A DNA stretch of 53,308 nt from the NCBI GenBank assembly GCA_001969505.1, contig LSSK01001454.1, positions 1 to 53,308 of the forward strand, read 5' to 3'. The stretch's first letter is position 1. Each line of letters starts with the position of its first letter. This document shows positions 33,068 to 41,934 of this stretch, one piece after another. Origin of the DNA: Zancudomyces culisetae. Lineage: Eukaryota; Kickxellomycota; Harpellomycetes; Harpellales; Legeriomycetaceae. Made by a program: the position numbers and the translations under genes. Below the pieces are notes generated by a model. The model did no database searches. It was given only the letters and a program-made list of their open reading frames with translations, and was not told the origin of the DNA.

Positions 33068-34642
33068 TTAACTAGAAGTGGAAACTACTATTGCTGAGTG
33101 CTGACCACCAGCAGAAATCTTAAGAATTTCAAGGCCGTCGATCTTTTGGCCCTCAACCAAGGTGGGTGTAGATACATCCTCCTCCTCACCATTTCCACAC
33201 TGCAGCATCTCACCATATCCCCATGAATACAGTTTTTTGTCCTCGGTAATTGCCAAGTTGTGGTTTGATCCACATGAAAAATCAATGACCTTGGGGATAT
33301 TTGGAATCTTTGTAGGTAGTTTAACTGACTTTTTGTGAACACTTAATTCCTCACCATCCTTGTTTTCAGAAGAGTCTTCGTTTGATTGTGCATTTTGTTC
33401 TGAGGGTGGAAGGCCGGTCTGTGACGAATCAGATCGTCCAAACGCAAATAGCTCGCCTTGATCGTTCATTACCAACGAATGGTGCTCACCCCCTGCCATT
33501 TTGACAAGCTTTTGCCCCTTCAATGAAGCAACCTCTGTGGGCTCAACAATCACCTCGTTATTTCCTCCATCTGCTGTGCGTAAACCACACTGATTAAAGT
33601 TGTTGAGACCCCAGGAATACAACACACCATCACTGCTGTATGCAAAGCTGTGATATGCACCCGTTCCTATTTTCACTATGTCTTTCAACTTGAGGCGCTC
33701 AGGTACCAGACCAGCTTTCTTTCTGCGCTCTAACACTCGTCTTCCTAGCTGGAATTGTTGCCCATTGCCCCAGCAGTACACCTCACCATATGCAGATAAT
33801 GCCACTACGTGATCTACTCCTGCTGAAATATCCACTATTTTCTCGTTGGTTAGTTCTGGAATTTGCAACGGAACTGACTGTATTTTGGTATTCTCTGAAT
33901 ATCCCATGATCCCTTCTGCACTCCTAAATGTACCCCATGCGTACACTTTCCCATCAACTGTCAGTCCGACTGTTACTGAATCTCCACATGCTACTTTTAC
34001 AAATTCCACATCCTCAACCCCCTCAACTTTGCCTGGCAAATACTCCTCACCTCCTCTTCCTAGCGCTCGTTGATCATTACATCCCCAAGACCATAACTTT
34101 CCTTCGTTTGTAATGGCTATTGTGTGAAGACCTCCCGACGCAATGTCTACTATAACCTCTTTTCCAAATCTGTCTTCATCGCCCTTACCCACCATAAACG
34201 GTTTTTTACGTTCAATCATATCCGTGCCAAGTCCGAGCTGTCCACAGTCTCCATTCCCAAACACAAAAGCCTTCCCGCTAGCTTTCGATCTCTCAAATAC
34301 TTCACGCTCTTCTCCTTTATGTACTCGTTTTGGAATCCAGTGTATTGCTTTACCAGCCCCTTCAATAGACTTGCGTTTAGTACCTTTAGCACTTTTATTC
34401 GCTTTTACGTTCCCTTTCTTTTTGGCTTCTGTCTTTACTTTTGCCTCTTTTTTAGCCTGTGTCTCTTTGGCTGCACTTTTCGATACCTTTGAAACCGCTA
34501 AAGCATCTGCCTCAACCTTTTGTCTCTTGTTTGATCTACCCTGTGGCTCTTTTGCGCTTTTCTCTGGCGCGTCAGTCGAAAGGTGGCTATTTGTACGCTT
34601 CATGTTCTTTGCCGCGGCTCTTGTTTTCTTTGAGACTACCAT
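33068..34642 (-). CDS. RCC1: RCC1, Ran guanine-nucleotide exchange factor
   Basis: RCC1 (Prp20/Srm1 in budding yeast, Pim1 in fission yeast) sits on chromatin and loads Ran with GTP, setting the nuclear Ran-GTP gradient. The uninterrupted frame encodes 524 aa. Residues 1-110 are Lys/Ala-rich and basic, a nuclear localisation and chromatin-binding tail (SNKRQKVEADALAV, then AKKEAKVKTEAKKKGN). A seven-bladed propeller follows, with RCC1 repeats such as FGNGDCGQLGLGTDMIERKK, LWSWGCNDQRALGRGG, VYCWGNGQQFQLGRRVLERR, LYSWGLNNFNQCGL, LFAFGRSDSSQTGLP and LYSWGYGEMLQCGNGEEEDV, each paired with a SxGxxH-type strand (ASGGLHTIAITNEG, AGGEHHSLVMNDQG). An acidic insert lies in the sixth blade (about residues 415-440). 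Confidence 0.96.
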   Translation of the reverse strand: MVVSKKTRAAAKNMKRTNSHLSTDAPEKSAKEPQGRSNKRQKVEADALAVSKVSKSAAKETQAKKEAKVKTEAKKKGNVKANKSAKGTKRKSIEGAGKAIHWIPKRVHKGEEREVFERSKASGKAFVFGNGDCGQLGLGTDMIERKKPFMVGKGDEDRFGKEVIVDIASGGLHTIAITNEGKLWSWGCNDQRALGRGGEEYLPGKVEGVEDVEFVKVACGDSVTVGLTVDGKVYAWGTFRSAEGIMGYSENTKIQSVPLQIPELTNEKIVDISAGVDHVVALSAYGEVYCWGNGQQFQLGRRVLERRKKAGLVPERLKLKDIVKIGTGAYHSFAYSSDGVLYSWGLNNFNQCGLRTADGGNNEVIVEPTEVASLKGQKLVKMAGGEHHSLVMNDQGELFAFGRSDSSQTGLPPSEQNAQSNEDSSENKDGEELSVHKKSVKLPTKIPNIPKVIDFSCGSNHNLAITEDKKLYSWGYGEMLQCGNGEEEDVSTPTLVEGQKIDGLEILKISAGGQHSAIVVSTSS

Positions 34643-36027
34643 TGTTTATTTCTATCGTTATCAGTCCTAATATCTGTTCCGTTATAAGTATGTGGTTTCC
34701 CGTTTATTTATGGCGTTAGTTTAATGTGGTTTTTATCTTTGTTTTTGGCTTTATATTCGTTTTCCTCTTTTCGACTAACGTGAATATAAACAATCAGCTT
34801 ATTAAGAATTTGATAATAAATATATAATGTTTTAGTACTCCACAAAATGTGATGAAAAAATAGTTAAAAATTTTTTTAAAAAAAAAATGGTGCAGGAACG
34901 CTAATTTACCGATGAAATTGATTGCAAAAGTAACGTCATTTCGCGGTTTCTGGGTTTATAATTTTTATTTTTTCTTTGGGCTGGATTGGATTTTTGGTGA
35001 ATGCGAAAGCAAGAGTACAGAAATTAAAGCCCTGGCACAGGCTGAAAGTCATAAAAGCATTCACCAGAACTTGAATAAAAGTGTATATATTATCATTACC
35101 ACCTGCATATATCACCTACCCAACTCGTAGAACAGACAGTGATGGATGGAATTACTAGAATAGCACTAATTATTGGTCCGTTCATTTGATGTAAAAAATA
35201 GTGTTGTTTTATTCTCTGCAAGTGTTTTTATTGCTTCAAGGGTTTTTTTTTAAAAATCTGGCTATGATACTCCAAGCTTCAGTTGGCTGCAGGTGAGATT
35301 AAATCATTTTAAACCAAGTCTAGTGCAAAAGACGTGATAAATTCTGGTACAACGGCAAATGCGTATATTTTCAATGCATTCCCATGGGTGGCACGTACCC
35401 AACGGTTTACAAAACAAAAATGCACAAAAAATTGGATGATCTTATTCAAAGCAGCATCAGTCCTGCAGGCATCACAACCGTATATACATTCAGACACGTT
35501 ATAGCCTTGTTTGTCCCTCTTCCAAAACTTAACCGTTGCGAAAGATCAGGCAGCTACATTGAAAGCATTCAAAATTTTCTTGTCATTACCAAGCAATAAC
35601 CAGCCTCTTTACAATTAACTACAGTGTTGTATTGCAGCAAAAAGTATACAAACCTATTTTTTCCTTTTTACGCTTCAAAGCACAACATATATGTGTTATC
35701 CAATTTATACCATATTTTATGATACTTTTAGGAGTTGATTTGGTATAGTCAGCTGTATTAAAAATATACATATTAAGTACAAAGCACTAAACCCAAGAAG
35801 GCTTGCTGGTGAATAAATATGTGGTAATGTAATAACACATCTTGCCATTATATCATGTACTATTTTTTTCAGAGTTGGCCCAGTTGATCCTCTTACAACT
35901 TTTTATTTACTATAACAAAAATAAAAAATAAAATCAACAACACAAATAAAGTGATGTAGAAATGATAAAAGACCAAAAGGCTCAGATGACTACCACAGCA
36001 GCATCCTAAACTGTGTTATCAACCCGT
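34643..36027. other. RCC1 promoter and an unexplained 1.4 kb gap
   Basis: The part next to RCC1 contains A5T7A10 at about 34866-34887, some 225 bp upstream of the ATG. Around 35290-35600 there is a patch of more complex sequence that stays open in several frames on both strands; I recognise no protein in it. The rest is AT-rich, and the uL23m 3' UTR falls near 35950-36027. Confidence 0.35.
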
Positions 36028-36477
36028 CTATTCTTCTTTAGCCGATACTTCTTTGGCCTTTTCTGAAAGGAATTTGTCGCTGGTGCTGTTTATTAGTTTC
36101 CAGCCCTTCAACCTGTTTTGGATGCGTTTTTGATACAATTTGGTCTCCCAGAATCCAAATTCTTCCAAGTTTGGTAGTGGTGGATATTCGAAATCCTTAT
36201 CTAGCGTTACAACAGCCTTCTTCACTCGCTTTGTCAGCGTCTTTTGACCTGTTTTTTTGTCAATAATAGTTCGTCCCGGTAAAACCAATGTTCTTACGTC
36301 TGTCACTTTGACATTATACAAATGTGTTAGGTAATCTCTAATATCGAATTTGTTTACGTTCAATGGCACTTTAAATGCAGCTTGATTAGGCGCCAATTTA
36401 TTGTCCCTGATTATTGTAAAAATCAAATTTGGAAAATGCACTTTTTTGGTTCCGAAGAGTTGCTTGATTGCGGACAT
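36028..36477 (-). CDS. MRP20: Mitochondrial ribosomal protein uL23m (Mrp20)
   Basis: uL23m is a large-subunit protein near the exit tunnel of the mitochondrial ribosome. The frame encodes 149 aa without an intron. It opens KQLFGTKKVHFPNLIFTIIR, then has APNQAAFKVPLNVNKFDIRD followed by YLTHLYNVKVTDVRT, the uL23 pattern in which a strand is followed by the KxDIxxYL helix and the YxVxV strand. It ends in a fungal extension (FGFWETKLYQKRIQNRLKGW). The start is the first ATG; the basic N-terminus could be the targeting signal. It lies between RCC1 and MSS51, all on the minus strand. An A9T10 tract lies about 395 bp upstream. Confidence 0.93.
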   Translation of the reverse strand: MSAIKQLFGTKKVHFPNLIFTIIRDNKLAPNQAAFKVPLNVNKFDIRDYLTHLYNVKVTDVRTLVLPGRTIIDKKTGQKTLTKRVKKAVVTLDKDFEYPPLPNLEEFGFWETKLYQKRIQNRLKGWKLINSTSDKFLSEKAKEVSAKEE

Positions 36478-37326
36478 TCTTGTTTATCTATTTATCTATT
36501 CTTTTCTTTTTTTTACAGCCTTGTTTTCACTCTGAATCTGTTCTGAAATCGTCTATACCTACGCCTTTTCCCCTTTTGATTATTACTTTTTTTCGTTTTT
36601 ATCGGTTATTCAACACTTGTTTGATATTATTCAAAAATTACTCGGGGTTCGTTCAAAGATTCAAATCGAATACAAAAAAAGACGTATATTATCAACGCTG
36701 GTTTATTTATGCTTTTTTTATGAAAAACGTAGTTAATATATCTTTGATTAAATGTATTTATTTTAGGTTTTCCCCACATTTGCCTCCTACCCACTCGCCT
36801 AATCTATTCTGAGTGCATGAATGTTTCCCACATCTGATTTTTCCGCAATCAGTTGATAAAACATGCATAGAAAAAAAAATTTTTTTTTTGGTTGATTGCA
36901 ATTTTCGATTCTAAGCAGAAATTTCCTCGTTTATCATTTGCTGATTTGGAGTTTGTCATTCATGGTTTAGCTTCTTGGGTAAATTTTGAGTAAACATTAA
37001 CAGTGCTAATACTTCCATGATGTTTTGTGAAGTGGTAAATCAATATGGTTATGCAAATATCACCGCAGCTACTGCTAAATAGTCAACTCCCAAAGTAGGC
37101 CAGGAGCACGTTTGCTACATCTGGATTATCACAAACTAGCTCTTTTTATAAACATTTATTGTTCAAAAATCGAAAATAAAGACCAACAAATCTAATAATA
37201 ATCATGGATTAATGCCACATGAATGGATGGGGGTTATAAAAACAAATAAAAGGAGAACCAAACACCAAAAATAAAAACAAAAACATCAACAAGTGTTGTT
37301 GCATCAAAAAATTCTTAAAAGACAAA
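36478..37326. promoter_or_regulatory. uL23m promoter and MSS51 3' region
   Basis: This 849 bp gap is pyrimidine-rich near the uL23m start. It holds an A9T10 block at 36871-36889, then about 300 bp of ordinary AT-rich sequence. No gene is recognised. Confidence 0.4.
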
Positions 37327-38806
37327 CTACTTGACCTCAACCTCATACTTTTTGCCGCGGAAACTGTAGATACCATGGTTAGCCATAGCCCACATTCTAA
37401 GATCATAAATACTAAAGTCAGTCTTCATGCTCAAGAATGGATTTTTTCGAGGAGCTACCAGCCAGTCCATCTTGTCAGAGAACATGTTATTCAGCGTTTC
37501 AACATCCTTATTCATATCTTCACTGTTAAACCCGGTACCAAAGATCGCGCATTTAGTCTCCAGTAACTTTTCGATTGTTGGGGCCCAAGATTCAGTTCCA
37601 GCAGGGTGTGCTACTCCAGGACTAAACATAAAGAAGACGTCGGTATATGGGTCGAACGGTGCAAAACTCCACACCAGATCATGGAAATACCCCTTGTAAA
37701 ACTTCATGGACAACATGGGCGAAACGGAAATTGAGTTTCTCGTTTCATCTGAAGACGGAATGCACTCTGGGCCAACAAAGTATAGTATAACTGGGCTGTG
37801 TGGAAGAAGGTAGTGTAGCTGAAGATACACATATGGTGGCAGCATCGCCTCACTTCGGGCGCCCAAAATGAATACTCTTATTGGATTTAGTTGAGAAAAC
37901 AAATCCTTGTCGAATCTCGCAGCCTCGTGCTCTCTAATTGTTGCCCTTAACGCTATTTCGAAGATTTAACGTAACATTATTACCTATCATCAGCGTATCT
38001 GAATGATTGAACGAATGTTGCAAATAAAAGTAAAAGCGGAAAAATAAATTTAACAAAAAAAAAATACCTGATAATGATTTGGAACCCTCGGGCGTCAGTC
38101 CGGTTCTCAAAGTAAGATACGAGTATGGATGCAGAACCGATCCAATCGTGACGGGATAAGTGAGCAGCTTGCTAGCATGTCGAATTGCGCGCTCATTGTT
38201 TAGGGTCAAGAAACCTCTGGTATATAAAAACGTGTCCCAATTGCTGAAATTGATGGCCATTTCTGGCGATTGTTTAGAGGGGAACTCAAATTCTACCAGT
38301 TTTCTTCCTGATCTCAAATCGTGTTCGTCTTCATTGGCCTGTCGTAGATACCCACATACATGTTCTTTGTGGTGCGTATCTTTTTTCCAGTGCTCTTCAC
38401 TGCAGTGTGTGGGATATCCACAGTCTGGACACTCAAATTTAGGTCTCTCACAACCCTCGCATCGGTATCCCAATTCTCCGTTTTTCTTTGCTTTACCCTC
38501 TTCTGCACAGATCGGACACACTCCATACTCTGAAACCATTTTCCCCTTTTCGACCATCCCTTTTATGGGAGACTTAGAAAGCGGATAAAAATATTGTCCT
38601 GGCTTCAACAGATACTCGTCATTTCTTGCCTCGTTTTCTAGCTCTTTTTTCTTGCTGGAAAATATGTTTTTAAAAGAAAAAAGGTTTCGTGTCTGGATTT
38701 CTGCTTTGCGAACGGATTTCAGGTTTCGGGTGGCTGGGGTTAGTGTCACAAGCAATCTACACCCTCTTTTGGCGATGATTCGCGTACATGGGGTTAATAG
38801 TACCAT
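37327..38806 (-). CDS. MSS51: Mss51, mitochondrial COX1 translation activator, two exons
   Basis: Mss51 activates translation of mitochondrial COX1 mRNA and links it to cytochrome oxidase assembly, with heme as a signal. Exons 38806-38068 and 37952-37327 join across a 115 nt GTATTT-TAG intron with a split Ala codon, giving 454 aa (yeast 436). Residues 1-45 form an Arg/Thr-rich presequence. A cysteine-rich MYND-like zinc region spans 97-151 (C97, C100, C116, C119, C126, C129, C135, C151). It includes CPIC and CPDC, matching the CPX heme-regulatory motifs described in yeast. The second exon carries LNPIRVFILGARSEAMLPPY, HYLLPHSPVILYFVGPEC and the C-terminal NPFLSMKTDFSIYDLRMWAM. The join restores SLSALRAT at the boundary. 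Confidence 0.93.
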
Positions 38807-39314
38807 TTCGATCTCGAATATTTTTTGTGGTTCGAAAGTAGAATAAAACCGCTTCTAATATTTCAAGTCGAATATAAAGAATGCAATTAAAATTAAGTGT
38901 GCCAAACTGGGTATCTATACAAACCCACAAATTTGATTTTGGGTTGGATTTCTTTATCGCTTATTAATTCATTTTTTTTCATTTGATTAAAACCGCTTTT
39001 AAAATCAATGCATTATAAATGAAAGGAGAAAGTTAACGAAATAACCACGCAATCTTTTAACTGTAGCAAACAAAGACTGAACTAATACCAACTGAGCTAT
39101 GTAAATGCTTGCCTTGCACAAACAAGATAAATATTATATTTACAAGTTTTATATTACTACAACCACCTCATTGAAATATCATTTATACATATGCGTATAT
39201 CTTTATTTATTACTGTTCATAACACAAAGTCTTTTTTTTTCTATCTAAAAACGTACTACAAGTAGGGATATTGATAGTATTTATACATTGGAAGGGATGA
39301 TCGTATTTGTTTGT
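38807..39314. promoter_or_regulatory. MSS51 promoter and 3' end of the small membrane-protein gene
   Basis: This 508 bp AT-rich gap shows no recognisable gene or repeat. Confidence 0.35.
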
Positions 39315-39809
39315 CTACTTGCCTTTTTTATCCGCAGAAAAAACGGTGTTTGACAAGAGATTCATTATAAATTCAGCTTTCGGTTTATTTTCCTTCAAAA
39401 ACTCTGTGTATTTTGCATACATATACTTTATTTTGCCACTCAGGATAAGCGTATTACCATGTCTATAATACACAACGCAAGATATCGCTGCGGCCAACGC
39501 CAAAATGAACAACATGATGTCCAAAACATATTTGATAAGTTGAACCACTATCCTCCCAACCAGAACAACACCGAAAAGTATTAAAAGTTTTTTATAATAC
39601 TGTGTTAATTCCACTTCGGAAACACTTTCACTTTCACTTTCACTTTCGCTTTTATTTTCATTTTTGCTTATATTTTCACTTTGAATTTCGTTTTCTGGTT
39701 TGTAGTTTTCTTTGTACATACCAACTCCATATTCAAATGATAGTTCTTTACTTTTAATGGTTTCCAAATTAAACCCAAGGGAGGGTCTTTGGGTATCATG
39801 AATATTCAT
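39315..39809 (-). CDS. Small membrane protein with a two-helix hairpin, unknown function
   Basis: The frame encodes 164 aa and I do not recognise the family. Residues 1-50 are hydrophilic. An acidic Ser-Glu dipeptide run (about 53-62) comes before two close hydrophobic segments, LLILFGVVLVGRIVVQLI (about 75-92) and VLDIMLFILALAAAISCVVY (about 95-114). A basic, amphipathic tail follows, ending SADKKGK. The layout could suit a membrane-shaping hairpin or a small ER or mitochondrial protein, but this is only a shape argument. The frame is clean, the ATG follows an AT-rich leader, and the next gene on this strand (MSS51) is 508 bp away. I give moderate confidence that it is a real gene. Confidence 0.65.
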   Translation of the reverse strand: MNIHDTQRPSLGFNLETIKSKELSFEYGVGMYKENYKPENEIQSENISKNENKSESESESESVSEVELTQYYKKLLILFGVVLVGRIVVQLIKYVLDIMLFILALAAAISCVVYYRHGNTLILSGKIKYMYAKYTEFLKENKPKAEFIMNLLSNTVFSADKKGK

Positions 39810-41934
39810 TTTGTTTATTGTATATCGTGTAATTGGTGACTAGTATATTATTCCGTTGTACTTTGATTTAATCGATGATATAGATTGACATACATTTAGT
39901 AGCAGATGCTATGATATTCTATAAACTTAGTCTCATTCAAAATTCAATGTTGATGTGCGGAACGGTGAATCTCCTTCCGGAAATTTATGGCAAGTGTGTT
40001 AAGCGTATTATATATGTATTCCCTTCCTTATGCACTTTTTTTTTGTAAAGCATTAATATTAATATATGATGCTTTATCAGGGTTAAAAATTGTGTGATGA
40101 ACATAAAAAGCCATGCTGAAGGGCATTAATATGACCAAGACTATTTGGTACTTTGTATGCAACACTACATGTTTATTTATGTTTAAGCGCACCTCACAAT
40201 TTGCTGGTCTTCAAATGCAAGACTCTCCATGTTTAATGCATCTGTTAATCGGTACTTTTTATTTTCTAAAACATGGGCTAGAATATGAAAAAAAAATAGC
40301 AGCAAACCCACCAATGTTAACCCGCAAAAAAAAGGAAAATATATCCTAGTTTCAAGAAAACTAGGCTCAGCCTGCTCACCAATCCGGTGTATATTCTCGC
40401 TCGTTTACACGGCTTATCCTTCTTTGCTCACCAACAATTAGGCAGAGACCATAAACAAGTTTGACAACCTTACATTATGGCAATGAAAATCAAAAGGGTA
40501 AACACAAATCGACAGCGCTAAAGGGCCTGCCATACTGAATTTTTTGTTTCTAGCCTTCATGATCTCCGCTTTATTTAATAATTAAACAGGGATTCACCTG
40601 AAGAATACTATCCTACTGACAACACTCTCCCTCCTCTCTCCTCCCTCCTCCCTTCTCCCCCGGGGGACCTACACAGCCGCAGACCTAACTGCTGTTATTT
40701 ATTTATTTATTTATTGTACATGACTCAATGTAAATAATATTTAGTAAATTGAGGGCGGTTTGCTATTTTCTCGCACAGGATCTTGCTTTGTGATTTCTGA
40801 ACTAAGAGGTAAAGTTTTTGGTAATTTTCCACACTGCCCTTTGCTAGTATCAAGTACCATGATATTATATATGGTATTTAATATCTGAACCCCTCCTCCG
40901 ACCCTATCCTTCTCTCCAGAAAACATTACAGAGTGAAGTGTTATTGAAACAGCAATCAGTGTATGCCATATTTTGACTGCTGCTTGTCCCCAGAGGCATC
41001 ATAATTTCATTTTGTTTTATCACACATAGAGATCATATCTGCCTTTTTCTTTATACGACGAGAAAACCTGGACGCCTTAATTGCTTGATATTATAGCACC
41101 ATTTTCCAGAGCTATAGTGCATATGTGTATGAAAATACATATATCAAGAGATGGCAGTTAACAGCTGGGCTGATGTGTAGCAGTAAAATGTTATATTTGA
41201 GTCTAGTTGAACGGGATCAATTTCTGGGTGAAAGGTGATAAGAACTACTATACATTACTCTTCATTTGGGTTATCTTGCACATACGCTAATACCACAGTG
41301 TTGTGCTTGGTGATATACCTGAATTCATTGATTAAAAATAATCATTAATTGATGCCGCTCTTTTGGATAATCCAAAAGTGCGCAAGAAATGACAGAAATG
41401 CTGAAGTTAGATGACCCACGTAACATACAACCAAAAAGTATCTTTTTTTTTCACCGAAAAGTAAAACAAGGCCAAGTGCACTCAGAATGCTTGGGTGATG
41501 TTCACACCTTATGACAGGCTTTTCACACAATATTTTCGGCATTTTACTATTATAATAAATATTATTAGTATTAGTAATTTTATTTTTTTTGGCAATTATG
41601 TATTCAAACCCAATTTGTGAAAAAATAAAAACAAGCAAAAAATGTAAATGGTAAAAAAAAACGTACATAATATTAGCAAAAACACGCAAGTCTATTGGAT
41701 TGTAGTTCGGGAAAGCAACTTTTTGGAGAATTGTAATGAAACGAAAACAATGATAACTGGAATTAATTTGTAATTAGTAGTAAAAATATCTAGAGCTTTT
41801 GAAAACAGAGTGCTTCCTAGCTGAGTTGCTTTTAAGAGCTTAGGTGTTTATATATCAGTGTATATAAATGTAGATATTTGCTGAAAGAATTTATTAGCTA
41901 GTAGAAAAAAGGAGAAACAGGCGGATAAAAAAGA
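39810..41934. other. 2.1 kb gap between divergent genes
   Basis: No gene that I can support. Short open frames lie at 40113-40349 (+, 78 aa), 40741-40926 (-, 61 aa) and 41345-41689 (-, 114 aa, with a hydrophobic N-terminus); none resembles a known family. The most structured part is 40625-40714: a C/T tract, a CCCCCGGGGG palindrome, then ATTT repeats. The beta-adaptin promoter is presumably the last few hundred bases. Confidence 0.35.
40625..40667 (-). repeat. CT-rich tract ending in CCCCCGGGGG; minus strand predicted G-quadruplex
   Basis: The plus strand reads as CTCC/CTCCC blocks ending in five C and then five G. The minus strand has G runs of 5, 3, 3 and 3 with loops of 4, 4 and about 11 bases. 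The final ten bases are a perfect palindrome. Five ATTT units follow at about 40696-40714. Confidence 0.6.

Noticed and set aside
34143-34670. 175-codon plus-strand frame across the 5' end of RCC1
   Set aside because: Antisense shadow of the Lys/Ala-rich RCC1 N-terminus; no independent evidence.
40113-40349. 78-codon plus-strand frame with one possible membrane segment
   Set aside because: Short, in an AT-rich gap, without family likeness or a clear leader; it could be real but cannot be supported.
41345-41689. 114-codon minus-strand frame with a hydrophobic start
   Set aside because: It starts inside the likely beta-adaptin promoter, has an A/T-run middle and matches no family that I know.
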